From an uncultured Lachnospiraceae bacterium (lineage in GTDB: Bacteria; Bacillota; Clostridia; Lachnospirales; Lachnospiraceae): 8,078 nt of DNA. A model generated the notes under the pieces. That model saw only the letters and a program-made list of their open reading frames with translations. It was not told the DNA's origin and did no database searches. Shown here one piece after another: positions 1 to 6,410 of this stretch. Both the position numbers and the translations under genes were made by a program. The stretch spans positions 1-8,078 of the forward strand of contig CACZPG010000141.1 of assembly GCA_902782965.1 (NCBI GenBank), read 5' to 3'. Position 1 is the stretch's first letter; each line of letters opens with the position of its first letter.

Positions 1-56
1 AGCAGAAAAACGATACTATAATTTAAAATAAAATTTCTAACAAATCTTTTATTCAT
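1..56 (-). CDS. Start of a probable third gene of the ABC operon (partial, function unknown)
   Basis: An open frame begins with ATG at 56 and runs off the window edge after 18 full codons, reading MNKRFVRNFILNYSIVFL. A few basic residues followed by a hydrophobic run look like the cytoplasmic start and first membrane helix of an integral membrane protein. GGAG at 69-72 could serve as ribosome binding site, but its spacing of 12 nt is long. The start lies 32 nt after the stop of the permease-like gene on the same strand, with no terminator between them, so it is probably a further membrane subunit of the same exporter. The role is inferred from position and hydrophobicity only. The piece is too short to name, and a chance open frame is possible. 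Confidence 0.5.
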   Translation of the reverse strand, partial: MNKRFVRNFILNYSIVFL

Positions 57-88
57 ATAACGAAACTACTCCAAGTTATGACTAATCA

Positions 89-820
89 TCAACACGAATA
101 TTTATTCCTCATCAGCAGCCTGATTTTTACGAAGATGACCACCGCCACAAATACTATTGTGTGCAGGAGAATAAATACCGTCCCTTTAGGACTGAAAACA
201 TCCGTATCCCCAACCATTTCAAGTCCATCTGAAACAGGAGGCAGAATCAGACCGATGATTCTGAAGAACGGGAATTTCTTTGTCAATGGCAGCTTACACA
301 TTGCTACAACTGTAACAAAAATAAGTCCTGTAAGCCCATCTCTTTTTCTGGTAAATATCCTATGATGGAAAAGGTCACCTAGAGCAGCCCCAAGGATACC
401 ATTTCCCAATATAATAATACTGCCCCAAACTACATCCTTAGCTTCAAGATTCCTTGAAAACAAGTTCGGTCTCATCGCCAGCTTTATTAAAGGATACACG
501 CTGAGAACAATCGAATAGACCAGGGTGATTGAACCGATTATAAGCTCTCTTGATATATAATAACCGATTTCCGAGTCACTATGCAAAAGAAAGATTTCCT
601 CATGAACATCATTTTCCTTGAATTGAATACTCATGGATACATACGCACATATAACAAATAGAAATATTCCGGAAATGAGAAAACTGCCCGTCACCTGGAC
701 AGGTGGAAAACTATACATAATCCCAAGAAATGCCACTAATGCGATCGTAGGCACAACAAGAACTGAACTTCTCAGCACCATCATCATTCTTAATTTATAT
801 AAACTTATTACATTCTTCAT
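89..820 (-). CDS. Multi-pass membrane protein, putative ABC exporter permease subunit
   Basis: A 243-residue hydrophobic protein, probably the membrane partner of the ATPase encoded just upstream. Hydrophobic segments are visible near residues 18-37, 46-65, 93-113, 131-151, 164-176 and 213-232, with a less certain one near 187-197, so about six membrane passes. There is no cleavable signal peptide. A hydrophilic loop near 66-90 (QFKENDVHEE...) and a basic loop near 152-161 (HHRIFTRKRD) are probably cytoplasmic. The ATG directly follows the TAA of the ATPase gene with no gap, and a GGGGA motif in the ATPase 3' end can act as ribosome binding site, so translation is likely coupled. Size and context resemble the small ABC-2-like permeases of clostridial two- or three-gene exporters. 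I recognise no named family, and the substrate is unknown. Confidence 0.7.
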   Translation of the reverse strand: MKNVISLYKLRMMMVLRSSVLVVPTIALVAFLGIMYSFPPVQVTGSFLISGIFLFVICAYVSMSIQFKENDVHEEIFLLHSDSEIGYYISRELIIGSITLVYSIVLSVYPLIKLAMRPNLFSRNLEAKDVVWGSIIILGNGILGAALGDLFHHRIFTRKRDGLTGLIFVTVVAMCKLPLTKKFPFFRIIGLILPPVSDGLEMVGDTDVFSPKGTVFILLHTIVFVAVVIFVKIRLLMRNKYSC

Positions 821-1426
821 TTATTCTGTCCCCAGCTTCCCCTTATTGATCATATAAACCTTATCTGCAAGTTCATCCATCAGCTTCTTCTCATGACACG
901 ACATAAATACGGTAACGCCCTGCTTCTTCAGTTCTTTAATCTTGCCGATAAATATTTCCTGCGAATCAGTATCCTGTCCAGACAAAGGTTCATCCAGAAG
1001 CAGGACCTCATGAGGAGCCATAAGCGCCTGAATAACACCAACCTTCTGAAGACTACCTTTCGACATATCTTTCATTTTCGTATATACCATTTCTTCGAGA
1101 AAGAATTCATGAATAAGTTTATTAGCCTGCGACAAGGGAACTCCTTCCATTTCTGCAACAGACCTCAGATATCTGAGCATAGTTATATCTGCTGCCGGGA
1201 ATTTCTCCGGAACATAAGAGAATCTGATATTCTTATGATGAATAACTTTTCCCTTATTTATCCTGATCAGTCCGGCAAGAATTTTCAGCAGAGTACTCTT
1301 GCCACAACCATTATGGCCCGCAAAGGCCACTGCCTCTCCCTCAAAAAAAACATGGGAAATATCGTCAATAACGCATTTCCCATGATATGATTTAGTTACT
1401 TTTTCAAACGTAATTATCTTTTCCAT
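821..1426 (-). CDS. ABC transporter ATP-binding protein (short exporter-type ATPase)
   Basis: A 201-residue cytoplasmic nucleotide-binding subunit that would power the membrane protein encoded next. Motifs numbered from M1: aromatic Y14 of the A-loop; Walker A GHNGCGKST at 37-45; YVPE at 71-74 in the Q-loop position (Glu instead of Gln, as in many exporter ATPases); a signature-like MSKGSLQKV at 121-129 in place of LSGGQ; Walker B VLLLDEP at 141-147 with D145 and catalytic E146; D-loop SGQD at 149-152; and H-loop H178. All catalytic motifs are present, so it should be active. The protein is short for the family and stops soon after the core domain, with no C-terminal regulatory part. I chose ATG 1426 because GAGGG at 1435-1439 lies 8 nt upstream; the longer frame from TTG 1441 would start inside that site. 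Substrate unknown. Confidence 0.9.
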   Translation of the reverse strand: MEKIITFEKVTKSYHGKCVIDDISHVFFEGEAVAFAGHNGCGKSTLLKILAGLIRINKGKVIHHKNIRFSYVPEKFPAADITMLRYLRSVAEMEGVPLSQANKLIHEFFLEEMVYTKMKDMSKGSLQKVGVIQALMAPHEVLLLDEPLSGQDTDSQEIFIGKIKELKKQGVTVFMSCHEKKLMDELADKVYMINKGKLGTE

Positions 1427-1507
1427 AAATACTTCCCTCAATGATCAGTTTTACATCCGATAAACCTACCAGATACTTCACTAATTTTCATAACAAGTAC
1501 AAACTAT

Positions 1508-1536
1508 AATATAGAAAAGAATCTTTATTGCATCAA
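1508..1536 (-). promoter_or_regulatory. Candidate sigma-A-type promoter of the ABC exporter operon
   Basis: On the minus strand TTGATG (1531-1536) is separated by exactly 17 nt from TATATT (1508-1513), a good fit to the TTGACA/TATAAT consensus. It lies just downstream of the carB terminator and upstream of the ATPase start, giving a predicted 5' leader of about 75 nt. I see no clear riboswitch or operator palindrome in that leader. Confidence 0.6.
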
Positions 1537-1540
1537 ATAC

Positions 1541-1577
1541 AAAAAACCTGATTCATAATTGTACGAACCAGGTTTTT
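1541..1577 (-). terminator. Intrinsic terminator after carB
   Basis: The arms at 1542-1550 (AAAAACCTG) and 1569-1577 (CAGGTTTTT) form a perfect 9-bp stem. After one mismatch, 3 more pairs can form (1552-1554 with 1565-1567), leaving a loop of about 10 nt. In the carB direction the stem runs into a U-tract (1546 down to 1541). It starts about 37 nt after the carB stop. The opposite strand also ends in five Ts, so it may work in both directions and separates carAB from the ABC operon. Confidence 0.85.
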
Positions 1578-1614
1578 ATCATATAAAGCAAATATAAATG
1601 TTATACTCTTAACT

Positions 1615-4600
1615 TCAATCTGTAATAGTTGAAATTCCTATAGTAATTTCTTCAAGTACATCCAGCAGCACTCTTACAGTATCCAGGGAGGTAAACATTG
1701 TTACATTATTCTCGCTGGCACAGCGGCGGATCTCAATTCCGTCTCCGTAATGAATTCCGGAAAGGATGGCTCTTGTATTGATAAGATAGCTGACATAACC
1801 GGAACGGATTGCTTTCAGGATATCTTCACTACCGTCACTCATCTTACCCTTTACTCTTGTTCTGATTCCGTGTTCCTTAAGGAAGTTAGCTGTTCCTACT
1901 GAGCCTTCTATATTGAAGCCCATTTCATAGAAACGTCTGATAAGAGGAAGTGCCTCTTCTTTATCCTCATCAGCAAGAGTTACCAGTACGGTTCCGTAAT
2001 TCTGAAGTTTGATTCCGGAAGCAATAAGTGCCTTGTACATAGCCCTCGGAAGCTTATTGTCATATCCGATTGCTTCTCCGGTTGATTTCATTTCCGGTGA
2101 CAGGTAAGCATCCATTCCACGAAGCTTCGAGAAGGAGAAGGCCGGAGCCTTAACATACCATCTCTGTTTCTCTCTCGGATAGAGAGCAATCTCATTAGAA
2201 GCTGTATCCAGACTCTGTAAAGTCAGATTGTCTTCACTTATTCCCTGTTCTTTCAGGCTCTTTCCAAGTATAACAAGAGTTGCAATATCCGGAAGGCTGT
2301 AACCTGTAGCTTTTGAAAGGAATGGCACTGTTCTTGAAGAACGTGGATTAACCTCAATGATATATACATTTTCATCTCTGTCGACAATGAACTGAATGTT
2401 GAAGAGTCCAATGATGCCGATACCAAGACCAAGTTTCTTGGTATATTCAAGGATGGTTGTCTTAACCTTATCTGAAACACTGAATGGAGGATACACGCTG
2501 ATAGAATCACCGGAGTGCACACCTGTTCTCTCAACAAGTTCCATGATACCTGGCACGAATACGCTCTCGCCATCACAGATTGCATCTACCTCCAGCTCCT
2601 TACCGCGAATGTATTTATCAACCAGAACCGGCTTATCCTCATCTATTTCAACGGCATTCTTAAGATAGTGTCTGAGAGATTCTTCCTTAGCTACAATCTG
2701 CATTGCTCTACCACCGAGAACGAAGCTCGGTCTTACAAGCACAGGATAACCAATATCAGCCGCTGCCTTTACACCGGCTTCTATCGAAGTAACAGCAAGT
2801 CCCTTCGGCTGAGGAATTCCCAGTTCCTCAAGAAGATGCTCGAACTGATCTCTGTCCTCTGCACGATCAATTGCATCACAGTCAGTTCCGATAATCTTTA
2901 CACCACGTTTATGAAGCGGTTCAGCAAGATTAATAGCTGTCTGACCACCAAGGGATGCAATTACACCTATTGGCTGCTCAAGGTCAACTATATTCATCAC
3001 ATCTTCAGGTGTGAGCGGTTCGAAATACAGCTTATCTGCTGTTGTATAATCCGTTGAAACAGTTTCCGGATTATTATTAATTATAATCGCATCATATCCG
3101 AAGGATTTGATGGTCTGAACTGCATGGACCGTAGAATAATCGAATTCAACACCCTGTCCGATTCTGATAGGTCCGGCACCAAGAACGATAACCTTCTTCT
3201 TATCAGAAATGATGGACTCATTCTGATTCTCATAAGTAGAATAGAAATATGGAATATAGCTGTCAAACTCTGATGAACAGCTGTCAATCATCTTATATAC
3301 AGGATAGATTGAATTGCTGCGTCTAAGTTTCCATACCTCATCCTCTGTAGTTCCCCAAAGGAGAGCTATCTCTTTATCTGAGAAGCCCATTTTCTTTGCT
3401 TGCTTCAGTTCATCCAAACTGTTTACATTATCTATAAGCTTCTTCTCTTCCTGAACGATGTTTCTGAATTTTCTAAGGAATATCAGATCGATTGCAGTTA
3501 CTTCTGCTATTTTCTCTATAGTCACGCCTCTTCTTATAAGCTCGGCAATTGCATAGATACGATCATCTGTTCCAAGTCTTGTATATTCAAGAAGCTCATC
3601 ATCCTTGGAGAAATCATAACCTTCTGTTTCGATATATTCTTTAACTGCAGAAGAAGATTCTGTATTACCGGTCTTAGCCTTGGCAATATTATGTAAACTA
3701 TCTTCTCGGTCAAATTTAGGACTATGAATATGGAATACACCAATTTCAAGTGAACGGATAGCCTTCAGAAGACTTTCCTCCAGAGTTCTTCCTATACTCA
3801 TGACCTCACCAGTAGCCTTCATCTGGGTTCCGAGCTGATTATTGGCATCCGCAAATTTATCAAATGGGAAACGAGACATCTTGGTTACTACATAATCAAG
3901 CGCCGGTTCGAAGGAAGCCGGAGTATTAGCCAGACTTATCTCATCCAGTCTCATTCCTATACTTATCTTCGCAGAAACTCTTGCTATCGGATAACCGCTG
4001 GCCTTCGAAGCCAGGGCCGAGGAACGGGACACTCTCGGATTAACCTCAATCAGATAATACTGGAAGGACTTAGGATCCAGGGCAAACTGTACATTACATC
4101 CACCCTTAATATCCAAAGCCCTGATTATCTTAAGTGCACTGTCACGAAGCATGTGATATTCCTTATTGGTAAGTGTCTGTGAAGGACAGACAACTATGGA
4201 ATCTCCTGTATGGATTCCGACAGGATCCACATTTTCCATATTACAAATTGTGATGGCAGTATTATTGGCATCACGCATTACTTCATATTCAATTTCCTTA
4301 TAACCCTTGATACTCTTCTCTATCAGAACCTGATGAACAGGCGAGAGAATAAGAGCATTCTTCATCAGCTCTCTGAATTCATTCTCGTCCGAAGCGAAAC
4401 CACCTCCGGTACCTCCAAGAGTATAGGCAGGTCTGAGAATTACAGGATATCCGATATCCTCTGCTGCTTTAAGACCTTCTTCCATTGAGTTAGCTATTTC
4501 AGATGGAAGCACGGGCTCACCAAGTTCTTCACAGAGTTCCTTGAAGAGCTCTCTGTCCTCGGCTCTCTCAATACTCCTGCTGCTGGTTCCCAGAAGCTCT

Positions 4601-4938
4601 ACATTACATTCTCTTAAGATTCCCTTCTTTTCCAGCTGAATAGCAAGATTAAGTCCGGTCTGTCCACCAAGAGAAGGAACGATTGCATCCGGTCTCTCAT
4701 GGCGTACTATCTTAGCAATATATTCAAGAGTCAACGGCTCCATATATACCTTATCGGCAATACTTGGATCAGTCATGATCGTTGCAGGGTTTGAATTACA
4801 AAGAATAACCTCATACCCCTCTTCTTTAAGAGCAAGACATGCCTGAGTTCCGGCATAGTCGAATTCGGCTGCCTGACCGATTACAATAGGGCCTGAGCCG
4901 ATAACCATTATCTTGTGTATATCATTTCTCTTAGGCAT
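1615..4938 (-). CDS. carB: Carbamoyl-phosphate synthase large subunit
   Basis: Synthesises carbamoyl phosphate from bicarbonate, two ATP and ammonia channelled from the small subunit CarA, feeding pyrimidine and arginine synthesis in the cytosol. The 1107-residue protein shows the internal duplication of the family. The first ATP-grasp half (about 1-400) includes the nucleotide-binding start GSGPIVIGQAAEFDY near 14-28 and metal/phosphate-site residues IEVNPRVSRSS at 297-307. The linker/oligomerisation region is about 401-580. The second half (about 581-935) has GAGPIRIGQGVEFDY near 587-601 and IEVNPRSSRT at 861-870. The C-terminal allosteric MGS-like domain (about 940-1107) keeps likely effector contacts T1016, K1032 and N1054-T1055. 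E. coli CarB has 1073 residues; much of the extra length is an insert near 412-447. Start ATG 4938 is set by the Shine-Dalgarno sequence at 4945-4952 and gives the family-typical MPKR N-terminus. Confidence 0.98.
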   Translation of the reverse strand: MPKRNDIHKIMVIGSGPIVIGQAAEFDYAGTQACLALKEEGYEVILCNSNPATIMTDPSIADKVYMEPLTLEYIAKIVRHERPDAIVPSLGGQTGLNLAIQLEKKGILRECNVELLGTSSRSIERAEDRELFKELCEELGEPVLPSEIANSMEEGLKAAEDIGYPVILRPAYTLGGTGGGFASDENEFRELMKNALILSPVHQVLIEKSIKGYKEIEYEVMRDANNTAITICNMENVDPVGIHTGDSIVVCPSQTLTNKEYHMLRDSALKIIRALDIKGGCNVQFALDPKSFQYYLIEVNPRVSRSSALASKASGYPIARVSAKISIGMRLDEISLANTPASFEPALDYVVTKMSRFPFDKFADANNQLGTQMKATGEVMSIGRTLEESLLKAIRSLEIGVFHIHSPKFDREDSLHNIAKAKTGNTESSSAVKEYIETEGYDFSKDDELLEYTRLGTDDRIYAIAELIRRGVTIEKIAEVTAIDLIFLRKFRNIVQEEKKLIDNVNSLDELKQAKKMGFSDKEIALLWGTTEDEVWKLRRSNSIYPVYKMIDSCSSEFDSYIPYFYSTYENQNESIISDKKKVIVLGAGPIRIGQGVEFDYSTVHAVQTIKSFGYDAIIINNNPETVSTDYTTADKLYFEPLTPEDVMNIVDLEQPIGVIASLGGQTAINLAEPLHKRGVKIIGTDCDAIDRAEDRDQFEHLLEELGIPQPKGLAVTSIEAGVKAAADIGYPVLVRPSFVLGGRAMQIVAKEESLRHYLKNAVEIDEDKPVLVDKYIRGKELEVDAICDGESVFVPGIMELVERTGVHSGDSISVYPPFSVSDKVKTTILEYTKKLGLGIGIIGLFNIQFIVDRDENVYIIEVNPRSSRTVPFLSKATGYSLPDIATLVILGKSLKEQGISEDNLTLQSLDTASNEIALYPREKQRWYVKAPAFSFSKLRGMDAYLSPEMKSTGEAIGYDNKLPRAMYKALIASGIKLQNYGTVLVTLADEDKEEALPLIRRFYEMGFNIEGSVGTANFLKEHGIRTRVKGKMSDGSEDILKAIRSGYVSYLINTRAILSGIHYGDGIEIRRCASENNVTMFTSLDTVRVLLDVLEEITIGISTITD

Positions 4939-6061
4939 CGTACTCACCTCCCTTTTCCTGATTCTTATTCTCTATCATGATATCAATAAATTTATCAAAC
5001 AGATATGAACTGTCCTGTGGTCCCGGTGCACTTTCCGGATGATACTGAACACTGAATACCTTATCCTCCTTGCATTCAACACCTTCCACAGTATTATCAA
5101 GAATATTTATATGAGTCACTTTTAATTTTGTATTATGTAAACTAGAATCATCAACAGCATAGGAATGGTTCTGAGAGGTTATCTCAATCTTATCACTCTC
5201 AAGGTTCTTAACCGGATGATTTCCTCCTCTGTGACCAAACTTCAGTTTGTAGGTTTTGGCTCCATATGCGAGGGAAATCATCTGATGTCCCAGACATATT
5301 CCGAAGATAGGAAATTTACCTATCAGCTTCTTGATATTCTCATAAACTACCGGAACATCTGTAGGATCGCCGGGGCCATTGGAGAAGAATATTCCGTCCG
5401 GATTCATCTTCGCTATTTCTTCTGCTGTGGTATTATACGGAACCACAGTCACATCACAGCATTTCGAATTCAGACATCTGATTATATTTCTCTTGATACC
5501 ACAGTCTACTGCAACAACATGTAGTGACTTACCGGACATAAACCTTGTAGCATAACTTTCCCAAGGCTTGTCACAGCTTACTCTGGATACAGCATCATGA
5601 GGAACCGGTGTATCAGCTATCTTCTTCAGTCCCTCCTCCAGTGTCGTATCCATATCAGTAATAAGCATCCGTCGACTACCAAGGTCGCGGATGCTTCTGG
5701 TTATCTCACGAGTATCAACGCCATAGATACCCGGAATATTATATTCTTTCATTATTTCAGAGAGTGTATTACAGCTGCGGAAATTAGATGGTTCATCATT
5801 ATATTCGCGAACAATAAGACCACCTATTGTAGGAATACGTGTTTCATAATCATCATCATTGATTCCATAGTTTCCAATTAAAGGATAAGTCATCACGACT
5901 GTCTGATCAGTATAGGACGGATCCGACAGAATCTCCTGATAACCTACCATAGAAGTATTGAATACTATTTCGGTAACTCTTTCAAGGTCAGAACCGAAGC
6001 CGTATCCGTAATACTCACTCCCGTCCTCAAGAATTATTTTCCTGTTGAAATTCTCACTCAT
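4931..6061 (-). CDS. carA: Carbamoyl-phosphate synthase small (glutaminase) subunit
   Basis: Hydrolyses glutamine and passes ammonia to CarB. The 376-residue length is normal. Residues 1-150 form the CarA-specific N-terminal domain (ILEDGSEYYGYGFG, NTSMVGYQEILSDPSYTDQ). From about 180 on is a class I glutamine amidotransferase domain: GPGDP near 229-233, nucleophile C256 in GICLGHQ, and the His/Glu pair H341 and E343 in QYHPESAPGP. All triad residues are present, so it should be functional. ATG 6061 has GGGAG at 6068-6072, 6 nt upstream. The gene overlaps carB by 8 nt (ATGCCTAA), which suggests translational coupling and equal subunit supply. No other pyr or arg gene is in the window. Confidence 0.98.
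   Translation of the reverse strand: MSENFNRKIILEDGSEYYGYGFGSDLERVTEIVFNTSMVGYQEILSDPSYTDQTVVMTYPLIGNYGINDDDYETRIPTIGGLIVREYNDEPSNFRSCNTLSEIMKEYNIPGIYGVDTREITRSIRDLGSRRMLITDMDTTLEEGLKKIADTPVPHDAVSRVSCDKPWESYATRFMSGKSLHVVAVDCGIKRNIIRCLNSKCCDVTVVPYNTTAEEIAKMNPDGIFFSNGPGDPTDVPVVYENIKKLIGKFPIFGICLGHQMISLAYGAKTYKLKFGHRGGNHPVKNLESDKIEITSQNHSYAVDDSSLHNTKLKVTHINILDNTVEGVECKEDKVFSVQYHPESAPGPQDSSYLFDKFIDIMIENKNQEKGGEYDA
4945..4952 (-). promoter_or_regulatory. carB ribosome binding site inside the carA 3' end
   Basis: The minus strand reads GGGAGGTG here, with GGAGG at 4947-4951 and 8 nt to the ATG at 4936-4938. It is a near-perfect Shine-Dalgarno sequence embedded in the last codons of carA. The alternative GTG at 4945-4947 is part of this site, so it is unlikely to be the start. 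Confidence 0.85.
5663..5696 (-). repeat. Strong inverted repeat (hairpin) inside carA
   Basis: Arms AAGCATCCG (5663-5671) and CGGATGCTT (5688-5696) are perfectly complementary over 9 bp. After a single unpaired base at 5672 the stem continues for 4 more pairs (CGAC 5673-5676 with GTCG 5684-5687), closing on a 7-nt loop. The segment encodes about residues 123-133 of CarA (SIRDLGSRRML). No T-tract follows, so it is not an intrinsic terminator. Function unknown; it may be coincidental. Confidence 0.6.
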
Positions 6062-6150
6062 ATCTTTCTCCCAAATTACATAAAATATTAAACTCTGGGT
6101 TACTTATTAACTACTCTTTCTTATTTTAGTCCATTTTTTTCTAGCTTAGT

Positions 6151-6159
6151 AGTATAACA
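6151..6159 (-). promoter_or_regulatory. Candidate extended -10 promoter for carAB
   Basis: The minus strand reads TGT followed by TATACT (hexamer at 6151-6156), matching the extended -10 pattern TGnTATAAT at all but one base of the hexamer. The hexamer 17 nt upstream is a poor -35, which the extended -10 could compensate. Transcription would start about 80 nt before the carA ATG. A TATAAT further upstream (about 6222-6227) lacks a -35 at usable spacing. Confidence 0.4.
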
Positions 6160-6189
6160 CTTTATTAGGTTTATTCATAGTATTTTTTT

Positions 6190-6211
6190 AATTTATTTCC
6201 TCAAATAAATT
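6190..6211. repeat. 9-bp perfect inverted repeat upstream of the carA promoter
   Basis: AATTTATTT (6190-6198) and AAATAAATT (6203-6211) are exact reverse complements separated by 4 nt (CCTC). The element is centred about 45 bp upstream of the candidate -10. It has no following T-tract in the carA direction, so it fits an operator or an AT-rich upstream element better than a terminator. AT-richness raises the odds of chance occurrence. Confidence 0.5.
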
Positions 6212-6270
6212 TATTCTTAATTATATTAAGTTTTGTCATGCAAAATTTATAACCGTCAGGATAATTTTTA

Positions 6271-6317
6271 CGTTACAACGATGTTTATTATAAACAGGAA
6301 ACGTAGTTTCCTACTAC
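6271..6317. repeat. Cluster of consecutive inverted repeats
   Basis: Four small palindromes lie next to or over one another: CGTT-AC-AACG (6271-6280), GTTTAT-T-ATAAAC (6283-6295), AGGAAAC-GTA-GTTTCCT (6296-6312) and GTAGT-TTCCT-ACTAC (6303-6317). The last two share bases and cannot form at once. They sit between the LCP terminator and the carA promoter area. They could be operator half-sites or a degraded mobile repeat; no function can be assigned. Confidence 0.5.
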
Positions 6318-6321
6318 AGTG

Positions 6322-6377
6322 AAAAAAAGGAGTCAAAAAGAACTGTCCCTACAGACTTAAGTCCCCTTTGACTCACT
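6322..6377 (-). terminator. REP-like imperfect palindrome acting as terminator of the LCP gene
   Basis: The outer arms GAGTCAAA (6330-6337) and TTTGACTC (6367-6374) are a perfect 8-bp inverted repeat. Inside are a small hairpin CTGT-CCCT-ACAG and the palindrome ACTTAAGT. In the direction of the LCP gene the outer stem is followed by CC and then seven Ts (6328 down to 6322), 26 nt after the LCP stop, which fits intrinsic termination. The AAAAAGAACTGTCCC / GTCCCCTTTGACTC layout resembles a dispersed REP-type repeat I recall from Firmicute genomes; that resemblance is from memory and was not searched. Confidence 0.65.
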
Positions 6378-6380
6378 AAA

Positions 6381-6410
6381 TACTATTCTATATTATTCTA
6401 TACTATTCTT
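6381..6410. repeat. Three tandem copies of a 10-bp unit across the LCP stop codon
   Basis: The plus strand reads TACTATTCTA, TATTATTCTA, TACTATTCTT: three adjacent 10-mers differing at one or two positions. The LCP stop codon (6403-6405) lies within the third copy, and the repeat supplies further stops in other frames. It may simply be a slippage product in AT-rich sequence. Confidence 0.7.

Larger units (their letters stand above)
6062..6402. other. AT-rich intergenic region between the LCP gene and carA
   Basis: No protein-coding gene is supported in these 341 bases. In the direction of transcription it holds the end of the LCP transcript with a tandem repeat and REP-like hairpin terminator, then a cluster of inverted repeats, a long AT-rich palindrome, a candidate extended -10 promoter and the carA leader of about 80 nt. 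I looked for a PyrR-binding stem-loop, a pyrimidine attenuator and a T-box and saw none that I could defend. Confidence 0.7.

Noticed and set aside
893..1390. 165-residue open frame on the plus strand opposite the ABC ATPase
   Set aside because: It is entirely antisense to a gene with all ABC motifs intact, and no domain is recognisable.
1427..1441. TTG start for the ATPase, adding five residues
   Set aside because: The TTG lies in the GAGGG ribosome binding site that serves ATG 1426, and the N-terminus from that ATG matches the usual start of ABC ATPases.
1485..1510. Plus-strand TATAAT at 1505-1510 as a promoter
   Set aside because: The only -35-like hexamer (TTTTCA) is 14 nt away, too close, and no plus-strand gene follows.
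2515..3057. 180-residue open frame on the plus strand opposite carB
   Set aside because: It is wholly antisense to a highly conserved gene, has no recognisable domain and has atypical composition; it is a shadow of carB.
3990..4020. Palindrome-like CTGGC...GCCAG around TTCGAA in carB
   Set aside because: It is imperfect and encodes the conserved LASKASG segment, so it is explained by coding constraint.
4939..4947. GTG start for carB
   Set aside because: The GTG is part of the Shine-Dalgarno sequence; ATG 4938 gives ideal spacing and the conserved MPKR start.
6062..6150. PyrR-type or other pyrimidine attenuator in the carA leader
   Set aside because: No PyrR-binding consensus and no terminator/antiterminator pair could be found; only weak short pairings exist.
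6146..6178. Ten-codon leader peptide (MNKPNKVLYY) before carA
   Set aside because: It has no ribosome binding site at usable distance, no run of regulatory codons, and overlaps the candidate promoter.
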